From assembly GCA_913058575.1 (NCBI GenBank), contig CAJXRF010000005.1, positions 52,103-116,102 on the forward strand: a stretch of DNA of 64,000 bases. The letters run 5' to 3'. Both the position numbers and the translations under genes were made by a program. The stretch is from an uncultured Bermanella sp. Its GTDB lineage: Bacteria; Pseudomonadota; Gammaproteobacteria; Pseudomonadales; Oceanobacteraceae. Shown here one piece after another: positions 35,045-44,601 of this stretch. Numbering within the stretch: position 1 is the stretch's first letter; every line of letters starts with the position of its first letter. The notes beneath the pieces were generated by a model. That model had not been told where the DNA came from and did no database searches. It was given only the letters and a program-made list of their open reading frames with translations.

Positions 35045-35998
35045 ATGAAAAGCAGTAGTGCATTGTTTCCAGTGACTCTATTAAGGGCTGATTTAGTGGC
35101 CGATAGTTTTATTGAAGATACGTATTTGTTAAAACCCAATAATAGTTCGGACAGTTCAGTTCAAATTGCAGTGACTCGCCTAGGGTTTCATCTAGAGTCA
35201 AATGATGAACGCGGTGTTCCGGTTATATTGTTTCACGGCAGTTTTTCTAATCGCAGTTTTTGGTTTTCAGGTGGCGGCAAGGGTTTTGCCAAGTTTTTGT
35301 TGGAGGCAGGGTTTGATCCGTGGATGGTTGAGGCGCGCGGTCACGGAGATAGCCCAGAAAATAATCACTATTTAAATAATAATGTCGAAAATTATGCTCA
35401 ATATGATGCCCCAGCTGTGCAGGATTTTATATTTGAGCAAACGGGTAAGAAGGCATTTTGGGTGGGGCATTCGTTGGGTGGCGTCACTGTGGCCACAGCC
35501 ATCGCAGGAAATTACATAGAGGACAGCCGAATTCAGGGGGTGGTTTTATTTGGTGCTCAGGTGAGTCGTTATCCTATTCTGCTAAGAATGCCTTTTGTAC
35601 GGGCTGTAACAAGACTGATATTACTGGTTAAAAAACGTGTATCAGGTAAAGGCATTGGCCCAGAACAAGAGCCTATTGGCATTGCTCGTGAGTTTGTTCG
35701 ATGGGCAGGCTTGTTCACAGGGTGGCGCTCTAGTAAGGGCGTTTCATATTGGGCTGAAATGGAAAATAAAAATATACCCGCCTTAGCATTTGGTGCCCAA
35801 AAAGATAAAGGGGATCCTGCAAAATCCTGTGACAAATTAATTAAGGCCTTTGGTGAGAAATCCCAGTTTCATTTATTATCAAAAAAAAATGGCTACAAAC
35901 AAGATTACAATCATGTGGACATGGTGGTAAGTAAACCCGCCGAAGAAGAAGTTTGGCCAAAGGCCATAGAGTGGATGAGTTTTACCTTTAACCAATAA
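35045..35998 (+). CDS. Alpha/beta hydrolase
   Basis: A 317-residue alpha/beta hydrolase. The oxyanion region is VILFHGSFSNRSFW, the nucleophile elbow is WVGHSLGGVTVA, and the late HVDMV supplies the catalytic His. In Pseudomonas a lipase/esterase gene also sits between ppsA and rraA. No signal peptide is evident, so it is probably cytoplasmic or loosely membrane-bound. The substrate is unknown. It starts 17 bp after ppsA and is probably in the same operon. Confidence 0.87.
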   Translation: MKSSSALFPVTLLRADLVADSFIEDTYLLKPNNSSDSSVQIAVTRLGFHLESNDERGVPVILFHGSFSNRSFWFSGGGKGFAKFLLEAGFDPWMVEARGHGDSPENNHYLNNNVENYAQYDAPAVQDFIFEQTGKKAFWVGHSLGGVTVATAIAGNYIEDSRIQGVVLFGAQVSRYPILLRMPFVRAVTRLILLVKKRVSGKGIGPEQEPIGIAREFVRWAGLFTGWRSSKGVSYWAEMENKNIPALAFGAQKDKGDPAKSCDKLIKAFGEKSQFHLLSKKNGYKQDYNHVDMVVSKPAEEEVWPKAIEWMSFTFNQ

Positions 35999-36012
35999 AG
36001 TAGGAGAAAATA

Positions 36013-36498
36013 ATGCAGTACGTAACACCCGATTTATGCGATGAATATCCAGAAGTAGAAGTGCTAGAACCTATTTTTAACAACTATGGTGCTAAAGAGT
36101 CTTTTGGTGGTGAAGTGGTGACCATTAAATGCCATGAAGATAATTCTCTGGTGAAGCAGCAGGTTGATTTACCAGGGCATGGTAAGGTGATGGTAGTTGA
36201 TGGTGGTGGTTCATTAAGGAATGCGCTTCTAGGTGATATGTTGGCAGAGAAAGCTGCTAAAAATGGTTGGGAAGGTTTGGTTATTTTTGGCTGTATCCGC
36301 GACGTGGATATCATTATGGAGACAGAGTTGGGTGTGCAGGCTTTAGGGGTTGTTCCTAGAAAAACTGAAAAGAAAGGGATTGGTGAAATGAATGTGCCGG
36401 TTAAGTTTGCAGGTGTGCAAATTAATCAGGGAATGTACATTTATGCTGACAATAATGGCATTATTGTCTCCGAAAAAGAATTAAAAATGCCTAGCTAA
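36013..36498 (+). CDS. rraA: Ribonuclease E activity regulator RraA
   Basis: A 161-residue trimeric RraA (formerly called MenG). [37 protein letters not shown] is the family signature; E. coli RraA is also 161 residues. It binds RNase E and lowers RNA decay. Some homologues act as 4-hydroxy-4-methyl-2-oxoglutarate aldolases, which share this fold. GGAG lies close upstream of the ATG (AGGAGAAAATA). Confidence 0.95.
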   Translation: MQYVTPDLCDEYPEVEVLEPIFNNYGAKESFGGEVVTIKCHEDNSLVKQQVDLPGHGKVMVVDGGGSLRNALLGDMLAEKAAKNGWEGLVIFGCIRDVDIIMETELGVQALGVVPRKTEKKGIGEMNVPVKFAGVQINQGMYIYADNNGIIVSEKELKMPS

Positions 36499-36504
36499 AA
36501 AGTT

Positions 36505-36528
36505 ACCCCTAAACAAATGTTTAGGGGT
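36505..36528 (-). terminator. Intrinsic terminator between rraA and rapA
   Basis: ACCCCTAAACA-AA-TGTTTAGGGGT, an 11-bp perfect stem between the convergent rraA and rapA. On the minus strand it is followed by AACTTTTTAGC (a U-run), so it best terminates rapA; for rraA no T-run follows. Confidence 0.8.
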
Positions 36529-36536
36529 GTGAATCT

Positions 36537-39233
36537 CTACTGTATGAAGTTCACCCAAACGCAAAGACCCATTAATTTGGGCTTGGCTGCTTGAAGATAA
36601 GTAGCCGACTCTTTGGCATTTTGGGTAAGGGTGTCTATTTCACTTTGGTAGCTGCCCGCTTCAATTTCCAATGATTTATATCGAGCTAACTCACCTTTTG
36701 TTTTGCTAAGCATTTTTGTAACAGAGTCTTCAATGCTCTCTTTTGATGTGTGAGCTGCAAGCTTCTCACTTAAGCTAACGGCTTTTACAATATCAGGCCA
36801 TTTCATCTTAATGATTTCTTGAGCCATGTCCTTTTTAATAAATTCATTGTTTTCGCGCATGTTAGCAAGGTCAATCACCTTGGTCATATTCTTTAACTCA
36901 TCACTTATGGTGTAGTGACGAGTTTCAGGGGCTAGATAGCGATTAAGCTCTAAGCGCCCAGGGCCATCTGCTTTAATCTGATAAAAGGTTTCTACGAATA
37001 CTTGGCCGTTTTTATATTTTTTATCTTTAAATAAAGAGCAAGATGTGAATGCATTTCCTGAGGCTTCTAGGTCATCTACGATGTCTTTGACCCATGGGTG
37101 ATCCCAAGAGATAAACTCTAAATCTTCCCGTAAAGCAGCTTGTTGGCGATCAAAGGTAATTGTAGCTCGATCGTCTCTTAAGCTATTGATAAACGAAAAA
37201 GGGCAGCTTTCTTGAGGGCTAATAATTATATTGTTAGCACTGGTGGGCTCGGTTTCAATATGGCTATTATCAAATATATTAAGCAGTGAATGCTTAAGTT
37301 CATCTTGTGCATCGTCAGAGGCTTGAATGGCGCTAATTAAGGGCTCTATTCGCTGCTCTGAGAAAGAATGCTGCTCAAGTAATCGATCTCGACCTTGTTC
37401 AATTTCAGTTAAAAGTTGAATGCTGGCTTGCTGGCATTGAGTGATTATGGCTTCAGCTTGATCACCTGTTTCCAGCATCTCGTCAATCTCAATGTTGTAA
37501 GCTTCATAAATAGGCGAAGCTGCCGGGTTAGGTTTGGTGAACATGTCAAAGCCGTGATGATAAAGCGCAGCCATTCTGGATTGCGCGCTTCCTGACTGCA
37601 AAGGCACATGTATATAAATGTCACTGCCTTGACCAATTCTATCTAGGCGTCCTATTCGTTGATCCACTAAATCTGGGTGACTAGGAAGATCAAACAATAC
37701 CAAGTGCTGGGCGTGTTGGAAGTTTCTGCCTTCACCGCCTATTTCGCTGCACACGAGCACTTGAACGCCATCGTCTTCTACAAATTGCGCTGCGATGCGG
37801 TCTCGTTCAATTAGGTCATGGTGTTCATGGAAAGCGCCTGCCAAGATAATGGTTTTAGCATTGATTTGTTCAGTGATTAGTTGAGCATCTTCTGCTGTCT
37901 GGCATATTAAAAGAACTTTCTTATCGGCCTGTTGAGGGAGCCATTCCAATAGCCACTCTAAATTAGTTTGCTCTTTTAAGTGGTAGAACTGGCTGTGGCG
38001 TTCAGGAAAACCCGCGATGCTTCGTCTTGTATTGCGGTAAACCATGCGGCCAGTGCCGTAGCGATCGGCCATCCAATCTATAAATTCATTTTCATCTTGG
38101 TTGTTTGCGATGGTGTCTTCGGCAAATTGCAGTAATTTGTCGTCACCAAGTTTTTCTATTTGAGAAAGAGATGCATCTAGACCATCAAATTCAATAGAAT
38201 CAACTATTTGGCTTACCAATCCATATTGCTGTTCTTCATTTAAAAATTGGTCTAAATTTGAAAAGCGCAGCGGATCTAGCATGTGCAGTCGGGCGAAGTG
38301 GCTTTCTACCCCTAGTTGCTCTGGTGTGGCTGTAAGCAATAGAACCCCGGTGCTGATTTTTGATAGCTCCATGGCACTTTGATAGGCTTTTGACTGCCAT
38401 TGAAGGCGATGACTTTCATCAACTACCATCATATCCCATTGTGTATCTAAGGCTTGATCCATGTATTTACTGTGGGTTAGCCAGTCGAAATTACACAAGG
38501 CCACTTGAATTTGTTCAAAAGGATTATCCCCTTGTTGCTCTGCACAGAATTCATCATCAATCAGTGTGCAGTCGAGATTAAACTTGCGTTTCATTTCAAC
38601 CAGCCATTGGTTGACGAGTGAAGCGGGAACGCAAATTAAAATACGCTGAGCTCTGCCGGTCATAATGAGTTGATGTATGACCAAGCCGGCTTCTATGGTT
38701 TTACCTAGGCCCACTTCATCAGCCAGCAATGCGCGAGGCAAAGGCATTTTGAGTATTTGCTGCGCAACATCATATTGATGAGGAATGATATTAATTTTGG
38801 GGCCGACAAAGCCGTGAGATAACTTCCCCTGATGCTCGATGGAAGACTGTAAAAAATCGCGGTAAAGATTAAACCACTTAAAGCTGCCAATTTGGCCGGC
38901 TTGAAGCCTTTCAAGTGGAGATACCTTGCCTTGATTGTGGGCCAGATCTGTTTCACTTATCCAAGTACTGGGGTTTACTTGGTAAAATAGTATGCCGTTT
39001 CTTTCTTGTGAGTCAGAAATGTTTTCCGATGCACCATTAAGTACCTTTATTCGATCACCTGGGTTAAAGCGGCAGCGTATAAGCGGAGTTGTGCCAATAG
39101 AATATAGTCGGCTGCTTTCTGCATGGGGGAATTCTATGGTTACTCGACGGTACTCGCACTCGCTTACAATACCCAAACCTAGCTCAGGCTCTGCTAAGCT
39201 AATCCAGCGCTGCCCATTTACAAACTGACTCAT
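36537..39233 (-). CDS. rapA: RNA polymerase-associated ATPase RapA (HepA)
   Basis: An 898-residue SWI2/SNF2 protein that recycles RNA polymerase. The N-terminus FVNGQRWISLAEPELGLGIV matches the RapA Tudor-like region. Helicase motifs: ADEVGLGKTIEAGLV (I), VVDESHRL (II), LLLTATPEQL (III), EIGGEGRNFQHAQHLVLFD (V) and DQRIGRLDRIGQ (VI). Somewhat shorter than E. coli RapA (968). Of the two ATGs (39245 and 39233), the second has GGGGGG just upstream and gives MSQFVNGQRW, closer to the family. Confidence 0.94.
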   Translation of the reverse strand: MSQFVNGQRWISLAEPELGLGIVSECEYRRVTIEFPHAESSRLYSIGTTPLIRCRFNPGDRIKVLNGASENISDSQERNGILFYQVNPSTWISETDLAHNQGKVSPLERLQAGQIGSFKWFNLYRDFLQSSIEHQGKLSHGFVGPKINIIPHQYDVAQQILKMPLPRALLADEVGLGKTIEAGLVIHQLIMTGRAQRILICVPASLVNQWLVEMKRKFNLDCTLIDDEFCAEQQGDNPFEQIQVALCNFDWLTHSKYMDQALDTQWDMMVVDESHRLQWQSKAYQSAMELSKISTGVLLLTATPEQLGVESHFARLHMLDPLRFSNLDQFLNEEQQYGLVSQIVDSIEFDGLDASLSQIEKLGDDKLLQFAEDTIANNQDENEFIDWMADRYGTGRMVYRNTRRSIAGFPERHSQFYHLKEQTNLEWLLEWLPQQADKKVLLICQTAEDAQLITEQINAKTIILAGAFHEHHDLIERDRIAAQFVEDDGVQVLVCSEIGGEGRNFQHAQHLVLFDLPSHPDLVDQRIGRLDRIGQGSDIYIHVPLQSGSAQSRMAALYHHGFDMFTKPNPAASPIYEAYNIEIDEMLETGDQAEAIITQCQQASIQLLTEIEQGRDRLLEQHSFSEQRIEPLISAIQASDDAQDELKHSLLNIFDNSHIETEPTSANNIIISPQESCPFSFINSLRDDRATITFDRQQAALREDLEFISWDHPWVKDIVDDLEASGNAFTSCSLFKDKKYKNGQVFVETFYQIKADGPGRLELNRYLAPETRHYTISDELKNMTKVIDLANMRENNEFIKKDMAQEIIKMKWPDIVKAVSLSEKLAAHTSKESIEDSVTKMLSKTKGELARYKSLEIEAGSYQSEIDTLTQNAKESATYLQAAKPKLMGLCVWVNFIQ

Positions 39234-39282
39234 ATATCCCCCCATAATCGAGGGCGGATTTTATCACTTACTGTTACATGTC

Positions 39283-40119
39283 TCAGCTTTTAATTTCAGC
39301 GATTTTCTTTTTAATGCCTACTTCAAAACGCCTGTACATGCCTTCTGTCATCTTAAGTTGGTCAAAGATGGGTTCTTTAATTTTCTCCCATTCATGATTG
39401 TGTACACATTGTGCTAAATACCCTGGGAGCCGAGATATTTGTTCGGCTATTTTTAAGACTAATAGAAGCTCTCCAGCTTCATCCCCTTTATCAATTGAGG
39501 TGATTATTTTATCTGGGTCGTGATGCTGAAAAATACATTTACTTATGGCACCACTTAAGCCCCAGTTAGTGGCTAGTTGGGAGCTTAGGGCGGCGTGAGA
39601 ATGATTGAAGTGGTTGGTTTCATAAAGGCTGATGTGGCTATCTTCTTCAAAATAGGCTGCTTTAATGGCCTTGGGGTATTCGGGGTTTACCTGATTCAGT
39701 AAAGCCATGCCGGCATTGTGAAATACAGCCGTTGTATAGCTTTCGTCTGTGGCAGCTTTATCTAATTCTTTGCTAACTAAAACGGAAGTGACCGCTACTT
39801 TTATGCTGGTTTTCCAAAGGTCTAATAAAAGTTTGTGCTTCCCTGAGAAAATGGTGGTGCGCAATAAACGGCCAGTAGTTAGATTAATGATTCTATTCAT
39901 GCCTAGCATGCGAACGGCTTCATCTACGCTTTTTATTTCCCTTACTAGGCTAAAATAAGGAGCGTTAATGGTGTCCAATACCTCTTTGGCCAGCTCCTTG
40001 TGACCAATAATGGCTTTCCCTATGGCATTGAGGTCATTTTTAGCTTCTTTTATCTCAATGAGAATACTGGGTGTGCTCGGGAATTCGATGGTTGGCGCCG
40101 AGGTCGCGGTTTCCGCCAT
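39283..40119 (-). CDS. HDOD domain protein
   Basis: A 278-residue protein formed almost wholly by an HDOD domain (PSTPSILIEIKEAKND ... DEAVRMLGMNRIINLTTG ... HNAGMALLNQVNPEYP). HDOD proteins are a degenerate relative of HD phosphohydrolases and act as signalling scaffolds; the metal-binding HD pair is absent here (HNAG). No output or receiver domain is attached. AAGGAG lies eight bases before the ATG. Divergent from the radical SAM gene. Confidence 0.85.
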   Translation of the reverse strand: MAETATSAPTIEFPSTPSILIEIKEAKNDLNAIGKAIIGHKELAKEVLDTINAPYFSLVREIKSVDEAVRMLGMNRIINLTTGRLLRTTIFSGKHKLLLDLWKTSIKVAVTSVLVSKELDKAATDESYTTAVFHNAGMALLNQVNPEYPKAIKAAYFEEDSHISLYETNHFNHSHAALSSQLATNWGLSGAISKCIFQHHDPDKIITSIDKGDEAGELLLVLKIAEQISRLPGYLAQCVHNHEWEKIKEPIFDQLKMTEGMYRRFEVGIKKKIAEIKS

Positions 40120-40215
40120 AACTTTATCTCCTTATATATCTGTATATCAGTATAGGGTATTTGGAGAAAACGGAAGGTCGTGAGAAAATAAAACCTAAAT
40201 TTATGGTTGGTAATT

Positions 40216-41100
40216 ATGCTTTCTTATATTGAGCCCGTTTTTAGGCCTCCTAGTGAGGCTCGTTCTCTCATTCTTCAGGTAACGAATGGTTGTTCTTGGA
40301 ATAACTGCACGTTTTGCGAAATGTACACCCAAGAGCAAAAGAAGTTTAGAGCGCGTAAAGAAGAAGAGATTTTTAATGATATTTTACAAGCATCCAGATC
40401 AGTGGTGCCATTTGAAAAAGTGTTTCTGGCAGATGGTGACGCCATGGTTTTGCCTATGCGCAAACTGGTCGCCATATTAACTGAAATACGCCAAAAAATG
40501 CCTTGGGTAAAGCGGGTTACTTCATATTGCTTGCCGCGAAATTTAAATAAAAAGTCTGTTGAAGATTTGAAAGCACTAAAAGCGTTAGGCTTGGATATCC
40601 TGTATGTAGGATGTGAGTCTGGTGACGATGAAGTGTTAGAAAAAGTAAATAAAGGGGAGACTTACGAAACCCAAAAACAGGCTTTGCTTAAAATACGTGA
40701 AAGCGGCTTGCGCTCTTCGGTTATGATATTAAATGGCTTGGGAGGTGTGAAATATTCTGAGCAACATGCACTTAATTCAGCCAAGCTAATGAATGAGTGC
40801 CAGCCTGACTACTTATCTACTTTGGTGGTGAGCTTTCCTGTGGGAGAAGAGCGCTTTCAAGAGGGTTTTGATGGAGGGTGGCAAGGGTTGGATCAAACCG
40901 CTTTGTTCTTAGAGTTGCGCTACTTTATTAGTAACTTAAAGTTAAATAAAACCATTTTTAGAAGTGATCATGCCTCTAATTATTTACCTTTAAAGGGTAA
41001 TTTAGGGGCCGATAAAGACAGTATGTTAGCCCAGCTAGATAAAGCGCTGTACCAGCCAGATCAAGTTCATTTGCGTCAAGAGTGGCAAAGGGGGCTTTAA
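40216..41100 (+). CDS. Radical SAM protein with CxxxxCxxC cluster motif
   Basis: A 294-residue radical SAM enzyme. The cluster motif is GCSWNNCTFCEMY, with four residues between the first two Cys (CX4CX2C) rather than the classic three, a form seen in a COG1032-like subgroup. LADGDAMVLPM is the GGE-like SAM-binding strand, and YVGCESGDDEVLEKVNKG also matches that group. No B12-binding domain precedes it. The reaction is not known. The ATG at 40216 (MLSYIEPVFRPPSEA) is preferred over TTG 40207. It overlaps the DUF1285 gene by one base. Confidence 0.88.
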   Translation: MLSYIEPVFRPPSEARSLILQVTNGCSWNNCTFCEMYTQEQKKFRARKEEEIFNDILQASRSVVPFEKVFLADGDAMVLPMRKLVAILTEIRQKMPWVKRVTSYCLPRNLNKKSVEDLKALKALGLDILYVGCESGDDEVLEKVNKGETYETQKQALLKIRESGLRSSVMILNGLGGVKYSEQHALNSAKLMNECQPDYLSTLVVSFPVGEERFQEGFDGGWQGLDQTALFLELRYFISNLKLNKTIFRSDHASNYLPLKGNLGADKDSMLAQLDKALYQPDQVHLRQEWQRGL

Positions 41101-41639
41101 TGACAGACACTTCGAATATCTCCTCACTTACAGCGCAATTGGGTAAGTTTGATGAGGTAATTAATGCGCTCCCGCCCATATCTGATTGGAATCCTGAGTT
41201 ATCAGGGGTCATGGATATGAGAATTAAAAAAGATGGAGGGTGGTGGCACGAAGGAGAGTTAATAAAAAGAGATAAGCTTACTCGTTTATTTAGCTCAATT
41301 TTAAAGAAAGAAGAGGATGAATATTTTTTAGTCACTCCAGTCGAAAAATGGCAAATTCAAGTGGATGATAAGCCGTTTGTGGTGCAGTTGGCGGAGGTGG
41401 TAGAGAAGGGTGGGCAAAAAGTGATTACCCTAATGACGAATGTTGGAGATGTAATTGAGCTAAACTCGGTCAATAGGTTATACCTTGATAATGAGGGGTT
41501 GCCCTTTGTCGAAGTAAGGAGTGGCTTGATGGCTCGGTTACACAGAAATGTTTATTACCAGTTGGCTGAATTTGCGATTGAAAACGAGCAAGGGCAGTTT
41601 GTTGTAAATAGTGCAGGGGAAAATCACACACTGGGCTAG
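41100..41639 (+). CDS. DUF1285 protein
   Basis: A 179-residue protein of the DUF1285 family, recognised by WNPELSGVMDMRIKKDGGWWHEGELIKRDKLTRLFSSILKKEEDEYFLVTPVEKWQIQV. Members occur widely in proteobacteria; function unknown. The ORF track begins at 41082, but the ATG at 41100 is part of a TAATG overlap with the radical SAM stop and has AGGGG upstream, so it is the better start. The coupling suggests a link with the radical SAM protein. Confidence 0.88.
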   Translation: MTDTSNISSLTAQLGKFDEVINALPPISDWNPELSGVMDMRIKKDGGWWHEGELIKRDKLTRLFSSILKKEEDEYFLVTPVEKWQIQVDDKPFVVQLAEVVEKGGQKVITLMTNVGDVIELNSVNRLYLDNEGLPFVEVRSGLMARLHRNVYYQLAEFAIENEQGQFVVNSAGENHTLG

Positions 41640-41651
41640 TTGGTTAAAAAA

Positions 41652-41667
41652 TGTTCCACGGGGAACA
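41652..41667. promoter_or_regulatory. parS-like 16-mer (one mismatch)
   Basis: TGTTCCACGGGGAACA, 12 bp after the DUF1285 stop, differs at one central base from TGTTCCACGTGGAACA, the Pseudomonas-type parS site bound by the chromosome partitioning protein ParB. It may be a degenerate ParB site or chance. Confidence 0.4.
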
Positions 41668-41725
41668 AATATTAAACAGTTTGGTATTGGCCCGTTGATA
41701 TAACTATTGTTATTACCCAGCTAAT

Positions 41726-41753
41726 AAAAAAGGAGCCAAGCGGCTCCTTTTTT
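41726..41753. terminator. Bidirectional intrinsic terminator
   Basis: AAAAAAGGAGCC-AAGC-GGCTCCTTTTTT lies between the convergent DUF1285 and ETF-QO genes. It has U-runs in both directions and a second T-run (GTTTTTG) on the plus side. Confidence 0.93.
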
Positions 41754-41799
41754 GTTTTTGCACTACCAATCCAATTACAGTCTTGGTATTTACTGCTCT

Positions 41800-43440
41800 T
41801 TACATATTTGGATAGTTAGGTCCGCCGGCACCTTCTGGTGTTACCCAGGTAATGTTTTGGGCGGGATCTTTAATATCGCAAGTCTTACAATGCACGCAGT
41901 TTTGAGAGTTGATCTGGAAGCGCTTCCCAGCTTCATCTTCAATAATCTCATAAACGCCAGCAGGGCAGTAACGCTGAGCTGGCTCGTCATATAGAGGAAG
42001 GTTTTTCTCTAAAGGTATGCTCGCATCGGCCAGTTTTAGGTGGCAAGGCTGATCTTCTGCATGGTTAACGTTACCGATAAATACCGAATCTAGTTTAGCA
42101 AAGCTAAGAACGCCATCAGGTTTAGGGTAGTTAATCTTTTTGCTTTCAGAGGCAGGCTTAAGGGTAGCGTGATCCGGGGTTGTGTCATGCAATGTGAACG
42201 GCAAAGGCATAATATTGTGATGAATGTAGTTGAATGCACTGCCAGCAAATAAACCGAATTTGTGCATGGCAGGGCCGAAGTTGCGGCTGTTATGTAAATC
42301 CTTATGAACCCAAGATGCTTCAAAAGCAGCTGTAAATTCAGTGATTTCATCGTTTGCACGGCCAGAGTCGATAGCAGTCATAATTTGCTCTGCTGCAATC
42401 ATGCCGCTCTTCATAGCTGTGTGTGTGCCTTTAATCTTGGCAAAGTCTAGGGTGCCTGCATCACAGCCAACCACTAAACCACCAGGAAAGGTCATTTTGG
42501 GTAAGCAGTTAAGGCCGCCTTTAGTGATGGCGCGGGCTCCGTATGATGCGCGCTTTCCGCCTTCAAGGTGTTGCTTTAGAACAGGGTGGTGCTTAAGGCG
42601 TTGAAACTCATCAAATGGACTAACGTGTGGGTTGTGGTAAGACAAATCAGTGATTAATCCAACTACAACTTGATTGTTCTCGCCGTGGTAAAGGAAGAAA
42701 CCACCGGTTGAGCCTGATTCTGTTAAAGGCCAGCCAGTACCGTGAATAACTAAGCCTTCTTGGTGTTTGGCAGGGTCAATATCCCAAAGTTCTTTTATGC
42801 CAATGCCGTAATGCTGGACATCTTTACCTTCATTAAGGTTGAATTCTTCCATTAGCTGCTTGCCAAGGTGCCCACGACAACCTTCTGCGAAAACAGTGTA
42901 TTTACCACGAAGCTCCATGCCTGGCATGTAGCTGTCTTTTTGCTCGCCAGCTTCACTCAAGCCCATGTCGCCAGTTATTATGCCTTTAACGGCACCGTCT
43001 TCAACAATGTATTCGTGAGCAGTGAAACCAGGGTAAATTTCAACTCCAATGGCTTCTGCTTGCTCGCCTAACCAGCGAACTACGTTGCCTAAGCTAACAA
43101 CGTAGTTGCCATCGTTATGCATAGGTTTGGGAATCATCCAGTTTGGCGTTTTAATGCCTTTTTCGGCGCCGGTTAAAAAGTACACTTCATCCTTTTTAAC
43201 TTCAGTGTTCAAAGGAGCGCCAAGCTCTTTGTAATTTGGGAATAATTCAAGTAGTGCGCGGTCTTCAATAACGGCACCCGATAAAGTGTGTGCGCCAACC
43301 TCGGAGCCCTTTTCTACAAGGCATACACTTAGTTCTTGGCCTTTTTCTTCAGCAATTTGTTTTAAACGTATCGCTGTCGATAAGCCAGACGGTCCGCCGC
43401 CAACTACAACGACATCATATTCCATCGCTTCGCGTTCCAT
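41800..43440 (-). CDS. Electron transfer flavoprotein-ubiquinone oxidoreductase
   Basis: A 546-residue inner-membrane ETF-QO. N-terminal FAD dinucleotide fold VVVVGGGPSGLSTAIRLKQ, a mid-region LVVGCDAGTLDFAKIKGTHTAMKSGMIAAE, and the C-terminal 4Fe-4S ligands CVHCKTCDIKDP all fit. It passes electrons from reduced ETF (products of etfB and etfA, divergent here) to ubiquinone during fatty acid and amino acid oxidation. The ORF starts at 43461, but the ATG at 43440 has GAGGAG six bases upstream. The promoter region contains a PsrA-like palindrome. Confidence 0.95.
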   Translation of the reverse strand: MEREAMEYDVVVVGGGPSGLSTAIRLKQIAEEKGQELSVCLVEKGSEVGAHTLSGAVIEDRALLELFPNYKELGAPLNTEVKKDEVYFLTGAEKGIKTPNWMIPKPMHNDGNYVVSLGNVVRWLGEQAEAIGVEIYPGFTAHEYIVEDGAVKGIITGDMGLSEAGEQKDSYMPGMELRGKYTVFAEGCRGHLGKQLMEEFNLNEGKDVQHYGIGIKELWDIDPAKHQEGLVIHGTGWPLTESGSTGGFFLYHGENNQVVVGLITDLSYHNPHVSPFDEFQRLKHHPVLKQHLEGGKRASYGARAITKGGLNCLPKMTFPGGLVVGCDAGTLDFAKIKGTHTAMKSGMIAAEQIMTAIDSGRANDEITEFTAAFEASWVHKDLHNSRNFGPAMHKFGLFAGSAFNYIHHNIMPLPFTLHDTTPDHATLKPASESKKINYPKPDGVLSFAKLDSVFIGNVNHAEDQPCHLKLADASIPLEKNLPLYDEPAQRYCPAGVYEIIEDEAGKRFQINSQNCVHCKTCDIKDPAQNITWVTPEGAGGPNYPNM

Positions 43441-43634
43441 TGAAATCTCCTCAAAGTTCAAGCTAAGCTAACCCTATACTGGGTTATGTATCAATTTAGG
43501 CCATATCAGCCAAAAAGTGCGCGTAGTATACTGATTTCGCTGTATTTGGCCAAACACAATATATCTAGCCAAATCCAGTACTTATCCGCACAGCTATGTA
43601 AAAAATAATGTAAATTCTCAGGTGCAAGACTAGC

Positions 43635-43654
43635 ATTCAAACGCGCGTTTGAAT
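43635..43654. promoter_or_regulatory. PsrA-like palindrome in the etf divergent promoter region
   Basis: ATTCAAACGCGCGTTTGAAT is a perfect 20-bp palindrome with the CAAAC-N4-GTTTG core, almost midway in the 411-bp region between ETF-QO (start 43440) and etfB (start 43852). Nothing else of note is visible in that region apart from AT-rich promoter-like DNA. PsrA, a fatty-acid-responsive repressor, is the best candidate, as ETF genes belong to fatty acid oxidation. Confidence 0.65.
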
Positions 43655-43851
43655 AGAATTCAGCACACAAATGTTAGCTAAGCAGAAATTGTAACGATTT
43701 TAGGTGTTAGCTGCCCACTCGGCGCATATTGACCTTGTCTATATTTAAGTTCAATATATTGCGCCGTTAAGAGCGACGGGCACGTCTAGTTTCTATTTCC
43801 TTTGCAATGCCTGTCTTGCTTTATAAATCCACTCAATTTGACGGAGAATCT

Positions 43852-44601
43852 ATGAAGGTTCTTGTTGCTGTTAAGCGTGTCATTGACTACAACGTAAAAG
43901 TACGCGTTAAAGCCGATAACTCTGATGTAGATCTAGCCAACGTTAAAATGGCTATGAATCCATTCTGTGAAATCGCGGTTGAAGAAGCGGTTCGCCTAAA
44001 AGAAAAAGGCGTAGCCACTGAAATCGTTGTTGTTTCTATAGGCCCTAAAGTTGCTCAAGAGCAAATTCGTACTTCACTAGCCCTAGGTGCAGACCGCGGT
44101 ATTCTAGTTGAGACCGAAGAAAAGCTTGAATCACTAAGTGTGGCAAAAATTCTTAAAGGTATCGTTGATAAAGAACAGCCACAATTGGTTATTCTTGGTA
44201 AGCAGTCTATCGACAACGATAACAACCAAACTGGTCAAATGCTGGGTGCATTAACTGGCTTGCCTCAAGGTACATTCGCTTCTGAAGTGACTGTTGAAGG
44301 CGACAAAGTTAACGTTACTCGTGAAATTGACAGTGGTCTACGTACGGTTGGTTTGACTTTGCCTGCCATCGTAACCAGTGACTTGCGCTTAAACGAGCCT
44401 CGTTATGCATCTTTGCCTAACATCATGAAGGCCAAGCGTAAGCCATTAGAAGTGGTAACGCCTAGTGATCTTGGTGTTGAAGTTAAATCCACTCAGACTC
44501 TTGTTAAAGTAACTCCTCCTGCAGAGCGTTCTGCTGGAATCAAGGTTGCTAGCGTAGATGAGCTAGTTGAGAAACTTAAAAACGAAGCGAAGGTACTGTA
44601 A
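43852..44601 (+). CDS. etfB: Electron transfer flavoprotein beta subunit
   Basis: A 249-residue ETF beta ([14 protein letters not shown] ... [19 protein letters not shown] ... [32 protein letters not shown]), normal length. It binds AMP and, with EtfA, carries electrons from acyl-CoA dehydrogenases. The ORF track begins at 43807, but ATG 43852 with GGAG five bases before it is the conserved start. Its stop overlaps the etfA ATG by one base. Confidence 0.97.
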   Translation: MKVLVAVKRVIDYNVKVRVKADNSDVDLANVKMAMNPFCEIAVEEAVRLKEKGVATEIVVVSIGPKVAQEQIRTSLALGADRGILVETEEKLESLSVAKILKGIVDKEQPQLVILGKQSIDNDNNQTGQMLGALTGLPQGTFASEVTVEGDKVNVTREIDSGLRTVGLTLPAIVTSDLRLNEPRYASLPNIMKAKRKPLEVVTPSDLGVEVKSTQTLVKVTPPAERSAGIKVASVDELVEKLKNEAKVL

